From NCBI RefSeq assembly GCF_016811105.1, contig NZ_JAFBGM010000001.1, positions 2,236,126 to 2,300,125 of the forward strand: a stretch of 64,000 bases of DNA, read 5' to 3'. Of this stretch, positions 8,164 to 17,044 are shown in pieces; positions within the stretch are counted from its first letter, which is position 1; each line of letters starts with the position of its first letter. The position numbers and the translations under genes were made by a program. Origin of the DNA: Aurantibacter crassamenti (GTDB lineage: Bacteria > Bacteroidota > Bacteroidia > Flavobacteriales > Flavobacteriaceae). The notes below the pieces were generated by a model, which saw nothing but the letters and a program-made list of their open reading frames with translations, made no database searches and was not told the DNA's origin.

Positions 8164-9684
8164 ATGAAAAATTATATTCTAAACTGTTTTTTGGCTGCAA
8201 GCATGGTGTTATTAGTAACATCTTGTTCGGAAGAGCCTATTGAAGATAATGTTTTTGGTACCTTAACAGGTAAAGTCGTTACCAAAGGTGATAATACACC
8301 TTTAGCAAATGTGAAAATTTCATCATCGCCAGTTTCAACAACTGTTTTTAGTGATGAACAAGGTAATTTCGTAATTGAAAATATACAAATTGGTGAATAT
8401 TCTTTTCAAGCTGAATTGACAGAATTTCAAACGGCGTTTGAAGCTGCTAATATTATTGAAGGTAAGTCGGTTGCCATAGTTTTTGAATTAGATTCAATAA
8501 ATGCCAGTAATTTGGCTCCACTTTCCCCACAATTATTATTTCCGAAGGATGGAGATGAGAATATTGGAACACAAGCACAATTTTTGTGGTCATCTTCAAA
8601 AAATGATGCTGATGTAATTAATTATTCTATTGAGTTAAGAAACGGTGCAACCAATGAAATAACTACATATAATGAAATAAAAGACACAACCTTTTTAGTT
8701 GAGAATTTAGCTGTAGGTAGTAATTATTTTTGGCAGGTTTCTGCTGATGATGGGGTGAATACACCTGTTCAAAGTGAATTGGGTGGTTTTGTAACCAATA
8801 ATACAAATGATAATAGATATTTGTATGTTAGGGAAATCGGTGGCAACAATGTTATATTCTCAGGTGGTGAATCTCTTGGTGATGATGATGAAGATTTAGA
8901 CCAAAATGAAGTACAGTTGACAAGTTCTAATCTAAACAGTTACCGACCCATAAAAAATACAACTATAAACAAGATTGCGTTTTTAAGAACAATAGGGGCA
9001 GAGACTCATATTTTTACTATGAATTCTGATGGTACTGGTTTGAATCAGGTTACAAGCACTGTTCCGGTTGCAGGCTTTAGAAACGATGAGTTAGAATTTA
9101 CTTGGTATGCTGATGGTGCTAAATTGTATTATTCTAATTTTAATAAGCTGTATTCAATAAATGTAGATGGATCAGGTCTTGAAGAAGTATATCAAACTGG
9201 GAGCGCATTTATTTCTGAAATTGCCGTGAATCCAACCAACGAATTGGTGGTTTTAAAAACCAATGATATTAATGGTTATAACGCAAAAATAGCGGTGATA
9301 AATGTAATTACAGATGCTGAGGTAGAGGTTGTTATTTCAGGTGTTTCAGGGGCTTTAGGAGGTGTAGATTTTTCTGCAGATGCTACTCGAGTACTATATA
9401 CAAGAGATATGTCAGCTGCTGAAAATACAGGGTATAGGCAATTAGATTCGCGAATTTTCGAATATGATTTAGCAGCCAATACTGCTACAGAAATTGATAC
9501 TGATAAGGCTTCAGGCACTAATGATTTGGATGCGAAGTATGCACCAGATGAAGGTTCTATCATTTTTGTAAATACTTCGAATGATGGTGTTTCAGAAAAA
9601 CGAATTTATAAAACAGAAGAGAATAATGGTCTTGATAATAAGAAACCACTTTTTACAAGTGCCTTTATGCCTAATTGGGAATAA
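8164..9684 (+). CDS. Lipoprotein with carboxypeptidase-regulatory-like, Fn3-like and beta-propeller domains, last gene of curli locus
   Basis: A 506-residue lipoprotein (lipobox VTSC, Cys21). Residues about 33-115 look like a carboxypeptidase-regulatory-like fold (GTLTGKVVTKGDNTPLANVKI, SDEQGNFVIENIQIGEYSF). About 120-215 is Fn3-like (APLSPQLLFPKDGDENIG, YFWQVSADDG). About 220-506 has TolB/WD40-like propeller blades (IFTMNSDGTGLNQVTS, LYSINVDGSGLEEVYQTG, VDFSADATRVLYTRD, AKYAPDEGSIIFVNTS). It starts 21 bases after csgG and ends just before a strong terminator, so it belongs to the curli transcription unit. A role as surface scaffold or anchor is inferred; I know no equivalent in enterobacterial curli operons. 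Confidence 0.8.
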   Translation: MKNYILNCFLAASMVLLVTSCSEEPIEDNVFGTLTGKVVTKGDNTPLANVKISSSPVSTTVFSDEQGNFVIENIQIGEYSFQAELTEFQTAFEAANIIEGKSVAIVFELDSINASNLAPLSPQLLFPKDGDENIGTQAQFLWSSSKNDADVINYSIELRNGATNEITTYNEIKDTTFLVENLAVGSNYFWQVSADDGVNTPVQSELGGFVTNNTNDNRYLYVREIGGNNVIFSGGESLGDDDEDLDQNEVQLTSSNLNSYRPIKNTTINKIAFLRTIGAETHIFTMNSDGTGLNQVTSTVPVAGFRNDELEFTWYADGAKLYYSNFNKLYSINVDGSGLEEVYQTGSAFISEIAVNPTNELVVLKTNDINGYNAKIAVINVITDAEVEVVISGVSGALGGVDFSADATRVLYTRDMSAAENTGYRQLDSRIFEYDLAANTATEIDTDKASGTNDLDAKYAPDEGSIIFVNTSNDGVSEKRIYKTEENNGLDNKKPLFTSAFMPNWE

Positions 9685-9711
9685 AAAATACTACCAACCA
9701 TAGTGTAGAAG

Positions 9712-9748
9712 AGCCACCACTTTCAATTGATTGTTGGTGGCTTTTTTT
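9712..9748 (+). terminator. Intrinsic terminator closing the curli locus
   Basis: An 8-base-pair perfect stem AGCCACCA (9712-9719) / TGGTGGCT (9735-9742), 15-base loop, followed by a run of seven T. It lies 28 bases after the propeller lipoprotein stop. Confidence 0.85.
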
Positions 9749-9863
9749 ATTTAATCATAAAATGGTTAGTGTTAATCAAATAGTTCATAGTTTTTTAATT
9801 ATTCGCTATTGAACGAAACTATAATTTCTAGGATTCCACTATTTTTGCCACAAACAATATTAA

Positions 9864-11042
9864 ATGAGTTCTTCAACCAGCGAAAGATATAGTCAAAGAG
9901 GAGTTTCAGCTTCAAAAGAAGATGTGCATAATGCCATCAAAAATATTGACAAAGGCTTGTTTCCGAAGGCTTTTTGTAAAATAGTACCTGATTATCTAAC
10001 TAATGATGCAGATTATTGTTTGGTTATGCATGCTGATGGTGCTGGCACAAAATCTTCCTTGGCTTATATGTATTGGAAGGAAACGGGTGATATATCAGTC
10101 TGGAAAGGTATAGCTCAGGATGCACTAATCATGAATATTGATGATTTGATTTGTGTTGGGGCAGTTGATAATATTATGCTTTCATCAACTATTGGTAGAA
10201 ATAAAAATTTGATTCCAGGTGAGGTACTTTCTGCGATTATTAATGGTACCGAAGAATTGATAGCTGACCTAGCTGAACATGGTATGACAATACATTCTAC
10301 AGGTGGTGAAACAGCAGATGTTGGTGATTTGGTACGTACAATAATAGTTGATTCTACCGTTACTGCTAGGCTTAAGAGAAAAGATGTAATAGATAACGCA
10401 AATATTGAAGCGGGTGATGTGATTGTTGGTTTGGCCTCATTTGGTCAAGCGAAATATGAAAAAGAATACAATGGCGGCATGGGTAGTAATGGACTTACTT
10501 CTGCACGCCATGATGTTTTTTCAAAATACTTAGCTGAAAAATATCCAGAGAGTTTTGATGCATCAGTTCCAGAAGAACTAGTGTATTCTGGAGGTGTGAA
10601 ATTGACCGATTCTGTTGAAGATTCACCTATTGATGCAGGTAAATTGGTGTTATCACCAACTAGAACCTATGCCCCGATAATTAAGAATATTCTTGAAAAG
10701 TATTCATCCAAAGAAATTCATGGTATGGTGCATTGCAGCGGCGGTGCTCAAACTAAAATTTTACATTTTATAGATAATCTTCATATCGTAAAAGATAATT
10801 TATTTCCGATTCCGCCATTATTTAAGCTGATACAAGAGCAGTCAAATACAGATTGGAAAGAAATGTACCAAGTTTTCAATTGCGGTCATCGAATGGAATT
10901 ATATGTAAAACCAGAAATTGCAGATAATTTGATCGAAATCTCTAAGAGCTTTGGTGTTGATGCTCGTATTATTGGTAAAGTTGAAGAATCTTCAGTAAAA
11001 AAACTTACCATCACTGGCGAACAGGGTACGTTTACATATTAA
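9864..11042 (+). CDS. purM: Phosphoribosylformylglycinamidine cyclo-ligase (AIR synthase family)
   Basis: Converts FGAM to AIR in purine synthesis, ATP-dependent, cytoplasmic. The 392-residue sequence is typical of Bacteroidota PurM-like proteins: YSQRGVSASKEDV at the start, MHADGAGTKSSLAY, a DALIMNIDDLICVGA segment of the nucleotide-binding half, HSTGGETADVGDLV, GLASFGQAKYEKEYNGGMGSNGL and the C-terminal HCSGGAQTKIL and FNCGHRMELYV of the PurM C domain. It is longer than E. coli PurM (345). It stands alone between the curli terminator and the Rieske gene. The family is clear; the exact reaction follows from the usual annotation of this lineage. Confidence 0.82.
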   Translation: MSSSTSERYSQRGVSASKEDVHNAIKNIDKGLFPKAFCKIVPDYLTNDADYCLVMHADGAGTKSSLAYMYWKETGDISVWKGIAQDALIMNIDDLICVGAVDNIMLSSTIGRNKNLIPGEVLSAIINGTEELIADLAEHGMTIHSTGGETADVGDLVRTIIVDSTVTARLKRKDVIDNANIEAGDVIVGLASFGQAKYEKEYNGGMGSNGLTSARHDVFSKYLAEKYPESFDASVPEELVYSGGVKLTDSVEDSPIDAGKLVLSPTRTYAPIIKNILEKYSSKEIHGMVHCSGGAQTKILHFIDNLHIVKDNLFPIPPLFKLIQEQSNTDWKEMYQVFNCGHRMELYVKPEIADNLIEISKSFGVDARIIGKVEESSVKKLTITGEQGTFTY

Positions 11043-11093
11043 TGCATACGATTACCACGATTCAGACGTTTTCTTAGTATATACCCCAAAGCT

Positions 11094-11537
11094 ATGAAAA
11101 GAAAGGAATTTTTAAGAAGTTTAGGTGTTGGTGCAGCTTTTGCATTGACTTTTCCGTGTGTTCAAGGTTGCTCAAAAAGTGATGACGTTGAAGGTGAAAT
11201 AAAAGAAGTGCCTAATAATGTTGATTTTACAGTTGATTTGAATTCTACAGAAGCAGCAAATTTGGCAAGTGAGGGCGGCTTTATTTTAAAAAATGATGTT
11301 GTAATTGCAAAGAATTTAGAAGGTAATTTTGTTGCTGCTAGTCAAATTTGTAGTCATCAAGGTTATGATCAAGTACGTTTTCAAAATATAGACGGCGGTA
11401 TTTTTTATTGTGATGTACACGGTTCGCGATTTGAACAAGATGGTACTCCTTTAAATAAGGTTGATGCCAATCCGGCAAAGGCGCTAAAGGTTTATATGGT
11501 AGAAGAATCAGACGGAATATTACGAATTTTTGAATAA
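11094..11537 (+). CDS. Rieske 2Fe-2S lipoprotein
   Basis: A 147-residue exported protein. The N-terminus has a KRKEFLRSLG start and a GCSKSDD sequence that could serve as lipobox (Cys26). The Rieske cluster ligands are visible as C-S-H (SQICSHQGYD) and C-D-V-H (GIFYCDVHGSRF), the spacing of CxH...CxxH, followed by FEQDGTPLNK and a short C-terminal strand. It probably transfers electrons in the periplasm. It lies 30 bases before the thioredoxin-like gene on the same strand and probably begins the redox operon that runs to 14571. Confidence 0.9.
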   Translation: MKRKEFLRSLGVGAAFALTFPCVQGCSKSDDVEGEIKEVPNNVDFTVDLNSTEAANLASEGGFILKNDVVIAKNLEGNFVAASQICSHQGYDQVRFQNIDGGIFYCDVHGSRFEQDGTPLNKVDANPAKALKVYMVEESDGILRIFE

Positions 11538-11567
11538 GCAATTTTTAAAGTTGCAGATAGAACTTAT

Positions 11568-12008
11568 ATGAGAATACACTATTTCGCTTTTTTGGTTTTT
11601 GCCATTTGTTCTGTAAATGGTTTTTGTCAAGAATGGCAAGCAAATTATGCAACAGCTCTAGCTGAAGCGAATGAACAAAATAAACCCTTACTATTGGTTT
11701 TTTCTGGTTCAGATTGGTGTGCACCTTGTATTAAACTCGATAAAGAGATTTGGAAATCTGAAGAATTTATAGCTAATTCTAAATTGAATTATATTCTTTA
11801 TCGTGCTGACTTTCCAAGAAAAAAAGCTAATAAATTGCCTAAAGATTTAGAGAAGCAAAATAAAGCCTTGGCTGATTCATATAACCCAAATGGACATTTT
11901 CCGTTAGTTGTAATACTTAGTAACAAAGAAAAAGTACTTGGGCAGACAGGTTATAAAAAAGTTGAACCTGCAGCATACATTTCACATTTAAACTCTTTTC
12001 TTAAGTGA
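11568..12008 (+). CDS. Exported thioredoxin-like protein
   Basis: A 146-residue protein with a signal peptide (to about NGFCQ) and a thioredoxin fold. The redox motif is CAPC in GSDWCAPCIKLDKEIW (about residues 50-53), and the cis-proline loop is HFPLVVIL. The insertion RKKANKLPKDLEKQNKALA is typical of the bacteroidal thioredoxin-7/DUF255-like group. Its stop overlaps the start of apbE by 4 bases, so the two are translationally coupled; that suggests it serves the same periplasmic redox pathway, perhaps reducing cysteines of the DUF4266 lipoprotein (inference). Confidence 0.87.
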   Translation: MRIHYFAFLVFAICSVNGFCQEWQANYATALAEANEQNKPLLLVFSGSDWCAPCIKLDKEIWKSEEFIANSKLNYILYRADFPRKKANKLPKDLEKQNKALADSYNPNGHFPLVVILSNKEKVLGQTGYKKVEPAAYISHLNSFLK

Positions 12009-12997
12009 GATTTTATACGACCCTTTTACTGTGTTTTGTCTTTTTTGGACTACAAAGCCAACAAAAATATGTCTCGTCGCATAAATCCATCAAATTAATG
12101 GGTAGCCGATTTGAGATTACTGTAGTATCTACAAATGAAGAACTTGGTCATATTAATATTGAAGAAGCCATTGCTGAAATTACACGAATTGAGAAATTAA
12201 TTTCTGCATGGAATCCTGATTCAGAAACTTCACTGATAAATAAAAATGCAGGTATAAAACCTGTTAAGGTAAGTTTAGAACTTTTTAATTTAATTGAACG
12301 TGCCAAACAATTATCTAATCTCACTGATGGTGCATTCGATATTTCGTATTCTTCATTAGATAAGGTTTGGAGGTTTGATGGTAGTATGAAAGATATACCC
12401 ACAAAGGAGCAGATTAAAAATTCAATTTCAAAAATTGGGCATGAGAAAATCATTTTAGATACAAAAGCTCAGACCGTATTTTTAAAGCAAAAGGGGATGA
12501 AAATTTCTTTTGGGGCTATGGGTAAAGGCTATGCGGCAGATAAGGCAAAAAGTCTTCTAGTTTCTAAACAGGTAATTGCTGGTATTATAAATGCAGGTGG
12601 TGATTTGACAACCTGGGGCACAAAAGCCAGTGGTGAAAAGTGGTTAATAGGTATTGCTAATCCTTTAAATAAAGAGCGAATATTTTCTTGGTTGCCAATT
12701 GTAGAATCTTCGGTTGCTACTTCTGGCAATTATGAGAAATTTGTAACTTTTAAAGGTAAGCGTTATTCACATATTATTGATCCTAGAACAGGCTACCCAA
12801 CTATTGGTATTAATAGTGTTTCAATTTTTGCAAAAGACGCAGAACTTTGTGATGCACTGGCTACAGCAGTTTATGTAATGGGCACAGAAACTGGACTTTC
12901 GTTAATTAATCAATTGGCAAATACCGAGGTGATAATTGTTGATGACAAAAATAAAATGTTTAAGAGCGATGGAGTTTTGTTTGAAACCAATCCGTGA
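12005..12997 (+). CDS. apbE: FAD:protein FMN transferase
   Basis: Transfers FMN from FAD to Ser/Thr of target proteins outside the cytoplasm, Mg-dependent. 330 residues, signal peptide (LLLCFVFFGLQSQQ), GTG start at 12005 overlapping the stop of the thioredoxin gene. Family motifs: MGSRFEI near the N-terminus, SFGAMGKGYAADKA, INAGGDL, VATSGNYEKF, YSHIIDPRTGYP and DALATAVYVMG. The next genes are DUF4266 and DUF3570. No Rnf, Nqr or FMN-binding-domain gene is in the window, so its substrate should be sought among the neighbours. Confidence 0.95.
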   Translation: MRFYTTLLLCFVFFGLQSQQKYVSSHKSIKLMGSRFEITVVSTNEELGHINIEEAIAEITRIEKLISAWNPDSETSLINKNAGIKPVKVSLELFNLIERAKQLSNLTDGAFDISYSSLDKVWRFDGSMKDIPTKEQIKNSISKIGHEKIILDTKAQTVFLKQKGMKISFGAMGKGYAADKAKSLLVSKQVIAGIINAGGDLTTWGTKASGEKWLIGIANPLNKERIFSWLPIVESSVATSGNYEKFVTFKGKRYSHIIDPRTGYPTIGINSVSIFAKDAELCDALATAVYVMGTETGLSLINQLANTEVIIVDDKNKMFKSDGVLFETNP

Positions 12998-13036
12998 AAA
13001 GCAAGTTGAATTATTATTTAGCTTTAAATTTAAATA

Positions 13037-13246
13037 ATGAGATATTATATTCTTTTAGCCTTGTTTCTTCTCTCTTTCACTTCATGTGTGGTAGTAAAAG
13101 AATATGAAAAGGCCTATGTGAATGATGAAGAGATGCAGTTGTCGGCAAAAAACTGTGAGCGCTTTGAAACCAATTTTCAAATATACAGAGAAGGTGCCTC
13201 TGGTGCTAATGGTGGTAGGTCAGGTGGTGGTTGTGGATGTAATTAA
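13037..13246 (+). CDS. DUF4266 micro-lipoprotein with Gly/Cys-rich tail
   Basis: A 69-residue lipoprotein: signal peptide with lipobox SFTSC (Cys17), then about 50 mature residues. The tail reads YREGASGANGGRSGGGCGCN, the signature ending of DUF4266. The tail has two cysteines (CGC), and a further Cys lies in the middle (KNCERF). The EGASGAN stretch resembles the ApbE acceptor motif D-x-x-S/T-G-A-T/S except that the last position is Asn. It is 39 bases after apbE and 44 before the DUF3570 gene. Biochemical role unknown to me; metal, thiol or flavin chemistry are candidates. Confidence 0.85.
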   Translation: MRYYILLALFLLSFTSCVVVKEYEKAYVNDEEMQLSAKNCERFETNFQIYREGASGANGGRSGGGCGCN

Positions 13247-13290
13247 TATTTTTTATGTGTGCCCTATATAAACAATAAACAACTCGATTT

Positions 13291-14571
13291 TTGAAAAATA
13301 TCCTTAGTATAATGTTGATTTCGTGCAGTTTTTTTGGCTTCTGCCAACAAGATTCAACGGGGTATAAAAAAAGAGTGTTAGAGGCTGCTGAAATTGATTT
13401 GCTTTTTAGTTATTACAATCAAGATGGTCAAAATGCGGCGGTAACAGGGGGTGAAGGTTCAGAGCAGTTGTCAGATGCAACTTCAAGTATTGTTGTGCAA
13501 TTGCCTTTAAATGAAGATGATATTCTCACAATTGATACGGGAATTTCAGCTTATACTTCGGCTTCATCTAGTAATGTGAATCCGTTTGATGGTGATGTGA
13601 ATAGAATAGCAAGTCCGTTTAGTGCTTCATCGGGTGCATCGCAACAAGATGTTTTAGCACATTTTAATCCAACCTATCAGCACAGCTCAGATAATAGAAA
13701 TTCAACCTATAATGTAAATGCCTATATCGCTTCAGAATATGATTATTTTTCTTTAGGATTTGGAGCTGGTTACACGCGTTTATTCAATGAAAAAAATACG
13801 GAGTTATCGTTAAGGGGAAAAGTTTATTTAGATAAATGGAATCCGCAATATCCGATTGAATTGCGAGCTGGATTTTTTGATAGCAGAATAACGGGTAACG
13901 GTACCTATACCAATCAATTTAGTACTTTTGAAAATGAAAACCGCAACTCATTTGCGCTTTCATTAGGCCTCTCACAGATTTTAAGTGAAAAGGTGCAAGG
14001 GTCAATTTTTATGGATGTTGTTGCCCAAAATGGTTTGCTAAGCACACCATTTCAACGCGTTTATTTTAATGACACGGCTGACTTTTTTATTCAAGATTTT
14101 CAGTTAGCTGATGATGTAGAGCGATTGCCTGATTCACGTTTGAAATTTCCTATCGGTGCAAGATTAAATTATTTTGTTAGTGACGCAATTGTTTTACGAA
14201 CGTATTATCGGTTTTATACGGATGATTGGGGCTTAAGCTCACATACGGCTAGCATTGAGATTCCTATTAAATTGAGTGATTCCTTCACTCTTTATCCAAC
14301 ATATCGTTTTTACAATCAAACCGCAGCAGACTACTTTTTTGAAAAAGAAGAGGCGCTTTCTACTTATGAATTTTACACATCAGATTATGATCTTTCAAAA
14401 TATGATGCCCATCAATATGGATTAGGTTTTCGGTATCGAGATATTTTTACACGTACAAAACTGTTAGGTTTTGGTCTAAAGGCGATAGATTTGCGGCTTG
14501 TTAATTACAATCGTAGCAATGGATTAAATGCTTTTATAGTTAGTTTAGGTACTACTTTTGTTGTAGATTAA
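13291..14571 (+). CDS. DUF3570 outer-membrane protein
   Basis: A 426-residue exported protein, TTG start at 13291 giving a signal peptide MKNILSIMLISCSFFGFCQQ. The body has beta-barrel character with many aromatic-ended strands and the DUF3570 start (KRVLEAAEIDLLFSYYNQDG, then GGEGSEQLSDATSSIVVQLP, then TGISAYTSASSSNVNPFDG). The C-terminus ends in VSLGTTFVVD. DUF3570 genes sit next to DUF4266 genes in several lineages as far as I know. It probably forms the outer-membrane partner of the flavin/thiol system upstream (inference). Confidence 0.87.
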   Translation: MKNILSIMLISCSFFGFCQQDSTGYKKRVLEAAEIDLLFSYYNQDGQNAAVTGGEGSEQLSDATSSIVVQLPLNEDDILTIDTGISAYTSASSSNVNPFDGDVNRIASPFSASSGASQQDVLAHFNPTYQHSSDNRNSTYNVNAYIASEYDYFSLGFGAGYTRLFNEKNTELSLRGKVYLDKWNPQYPIELRAGFFDSRITGNGTYTNQFSTFENENRNSFALSLGLSQILSEKVQGSIFMDVVAQNGLLSTPFQRVYFNDTADFFIQDFQLADDVERLPDSRLKFPIGARLNYFVSDAIVLRTYYRFYTDDWGLSSHTASIEIPIKLSDSFTLYPTYRFYNQTAADYFFEKEEALSTYEFYTSDYDLSKYDAHQYGLGFRYRDIFTRTKLLGFGLKAIDLRLVNYNRSNGLNAFIVSLGTTFVVD

Positions 14572-14641
14572 ATATTCTAAAATACCTTCAGTAGAAATAC
14601 TTACAAAAATCGTAAATTCGCAGTCCAACATTTCTCCCTAG

Positions 14642-15718
14642 ATGATAGATAAATTAAATGTAGTTAAGCAGCGTTTTGATGAGGTTTCTGACCTTATTAT
14701 TCAACCTGATGTAATATCAGATCAAAAACGCTATGTTCAATTAACAAAAGAATACAAGGATCTCAAAGATTTGATAGACAAGCGTGAAGTGTACATTGAA
14801 TTAACAAACAATATTGCAGAGGCTGAAGAAATTATTTCAGATGGTAGTGATGCTGAAATGGTAGAAATGGCTAAAATGCAACTAGAAGAAGCTAAATCTA
14901 GTATTCCGAAACTTGAGGAGGAAATAAAATTAATGTTGATTCCTAAAGACCCTGAAGACGCTAAAGATGTTGTTGTTGAAATTCGTGCTGGTACGGGTGG
15001 TGATGAAGCTAGTATTTTTGCTGGGGATTTATATCGAATGTATACAAAGTACTGTGAATCAAAAGGTTGGAAAACAAATGTTATTGATTTAAGTGATGGT
15101 ACTAGTGGTGGTTTTAAAGAGATACAATTTGAAGTATCTGGTACAGATGTTTATGGTACACTAAAATTTGAGGCTGGGGTACATCGTGTTCAAAGAGTTC
15201 CACAAACAGAAACTCAAGGAAGAGTGCATACTAGTGCTGCAACTGTAATGGTGTTACCTGAAGCAGAAGATTTTGATGTACAGATTGATCCAAAAGATGT
15301 TCGTATAGATTTTTTCTGTTCATCGGGTCCGGGTGGGCAATCAGTAAATACAACATACTCTGCGGTTCGTTTAACCCATATTCCAACAGGATTAGTTGCC
15401 CAATGTCAAGATCAAAAATCACAACATAAAAACAAAGACAAAGCATTTCGTGTTTTGCGATCAAGGTTATATGACCAAGAACTAGCGAAGAAACAAGAGG
15501 AAGACGCAGCCAAGAGAAACTCACAAGTAAGTAGTGGTGACCGTTCTGCTAAAATTAGAACATACAATTACCCGCAGGGTAGGGTAACAGATCACCGTAT
15601 CGGTCTTACTTTGTATGATTTGCAAAATATAATCGACGGTGATGTGCAAAGAATAATTGATGAGCTTAGTCTTGTAGAGAATACTGAAAAATTGAAAGAA
15701 GCATCTGAAATTTTCTAA
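14642..15718 (+). CDS. prfA: Peptide chain release factor 1
   Basis: Releases nascent peptides at UAA and UAG codons. 358 residues, normal for RF1. The GGQ peptidyl-hydrolysis motif is at residues 231-233 in [20 protein letters not shown]. Other family segments are [22 protein letters not shown] and the C-terminal [17 protein letters not shown]-type block (here [18 protein letters not shown]). It lies 89 bases before pyrF on the same strand. Confidence 0.97.
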   Translation: MIDKLNVVKQRFDEVSDLIIQPDVISDQKRYVQLTKEYKDLKDLIDKREVYIELTNNIAEAEEIISDGSDAEMVEMAKMQLEEAKSSIPKLEEEIKLMLIPKDPEDAKDVVVEIRAGTGGDEASIFAGDLYRMYTKYCESKGWKTNVIDLSDGTSGGFKEIQFEVSGTDVYGTLKFEAGVHRVQRVPQTETQGRVHTSAATVMVLPEAEDFDVQIDPKDVRIDFFCSSGPGGQSVNTTYSAVRLTHIPTGLVAQCQDQKSQHKNKDKAFRVLRSRLYDQELAKKQEEDAAKRNSQVSSGDRSAKIRTYNYPQGRVTDHRIGLTLYDLQNIIDGDVQRIIDELSLVENTEKLKEASEIF

Positions 15719-15807
15719 TTAAAATTCGGATTGCTACAAACCAATTGTATTGGTTGTAAAATTTGACCTAACCAAACCACTGACGCAGTTCAAAGCTATA
15801 TTACGTA

Positions 15808-16632
15808 ATGACGACCAAACAATTAGTAGAACAAATTCATAAGAAAAAGTCTTTTCTCTGTATAGGGCTTGATACTGATTTAGAAAAGATTCCTGCACAT
15901 TTACTTCAAGAAGAAGACCCCATTTTTGCATTTAACAAAGCTATCATTGATGCTACGCATCATCTTTGTGTGGCGTACAAGCCAAATATTGCTTTTTATG
16001 AAGCTTACGGAATGAAGGGGTGGCTTGCCTTGCAGAAAACAATTGAATATTTAAATGAAAAGCATCCAGAGATATTTACTATTGCTGATGCAAAAAGAGG
16101 TGATATTGGTAATACATCAACAAGATATGCAAAAGCATTTTTTGAAGAGTTAGGTTTTGATTCGCTTACTATTGCACCGTATATGGGTCGTGATTCTGTT
16201 GAGCCCTTTTTAGAATTTACAGATAAGCATACCATTTTGTTAGCATTGACGTCAAATGATGGTGCATTTGATTTTCAGACCAAAATTGTTAATGGTACAG
16301 AATTATATAAAACGGTAATTGAAGTATCGAGAACGTATCAGAACTGTGAAAACCTGATGTATGTTGTAGGTGCTACTAAAGCTAGTTACCTTGCTGAAAT
16401 TCGTAAGATTGTTCCTGATAGTTTTTTACTGGTGCCAGGTGTAGGTGCACAAGGTGGTAATCTTTTTGAAGTATGCCGTTATGGTATGAACAAAGACGTT
16501 GGCCTTTTGGTGAATTCTTCTCGTGGAATTATTTACGCATCTAAAAATGAAGACTTTGCAGAAGCTGCTGCCAAGAATGCTGAAAAACTACAGCAAGAAA
16601 TGGAAACAGAATTGAAGAATTATTTCAATTAA
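15808..16632 (+). CDS. pyrF: Orotidine 5'-phosphate decarboxylase, long form
   Basis: Decarboxylates OMP to UMP, last step of pyrimidine synthesis. The 274-residue length and sequence correspond to the type 2 PyrF of actinobacteria and Bacteroidota: [14 protein letters not shown] at the start, [13 protein letters not shown], the catalytic [13 protein letters not shown] near residue 95 and the phosphate-binding [10 protein letters not shown] and [11 protein letters not shown] segments. Convergent with a small minus-strand gene only 2 bases away. Confidence 0.96.
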   Translation: MTTKQLVEQIHKKKSFLCIGLDTDLEKIPAHLLQEEDPIFAFNKAIIDATHHLCVAYKPNIAFYEAYGMKGWLALQKTIEYLNEKHPEIFTIADAKRGDIGNTSTRYAKAFFEELGFDSLTIAPYMGRDSVEPFLEFTDKHTILLALTSNDGAFDFQTKIVNGTELYKTVIEVSRTYQNCENLMYVVGATKASYLAEIRKIVPDSFLLVPGVGAQGGNLFEVCRYGMNKDVGLLVNSSRGIIYASKNEDFAEAAAKNAEKLQQEMETELKNYFN

Positions 16633-16634
16633 GC

Positions 16635-16826
16635 TTAAACCAAATTTTCTAAAACCTTTTGAATTTTTTTCGCTTTTTGCTCGAAGTACTCACTAAGGTT
16701 TGTATTAGACGAAGCTCTGTCTGAAAATATTTGATATTGATATTCTAAAAGTGCAATAGCTTGTTCACCAGTTGTCATTGGGGTAATTGCGCCTACTTTG
16801 CAATATTGCTTTTCCATAGTTGTCAT
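16635..16826 (-). CDS. Small conserved-looking cytoplasmic protein, unknown function
   Basis: A 63-residue ORF starting MTTMEKQYCKVG, with no signal peptide, a normal residue composition and an amphipathic C-terminal helix (YFEQKAKKIQKVLENL). It fills the space between pyrF and the alpha/beta hydrolase promoter region. The ATG at 16826 or at 16817 (MEKQY) is possible. Judged real from its composition and tight convergence with pyrF; I cannot assign a function. Confidence 0.6.
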   Translation of the reverse strand: MTTMEKQYCKVGAITPMTTGEQAIALLEYQYQIFSDRASSNTNLSEYFEQKAKKIQKVLENLV

Positions 16827-17044
16827 ATTATACTTTGTAAATATACGGGCGAAACTAGTTTTTGGATGTATTTAATCGATATACAGGTTAAAATTTAGTT
16901 CATTTGATAATTTTTTAACCTTTAGATGATGATATGCTCAAAGTCCACAATCTTTGTTCATTAATTATTGATGCATTTCGTCGAGTATGTCAAAAGATTT
17001 AATACATTGCGAAGCTATCGTTTAGATTCATAGACTAGAACACT

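Noticed and set aside
15231-15524. Minus-strand ORF of 97 codons inside prfA
   Set aside because: Lies within the GGQ domain of a clear housekeeping gene.
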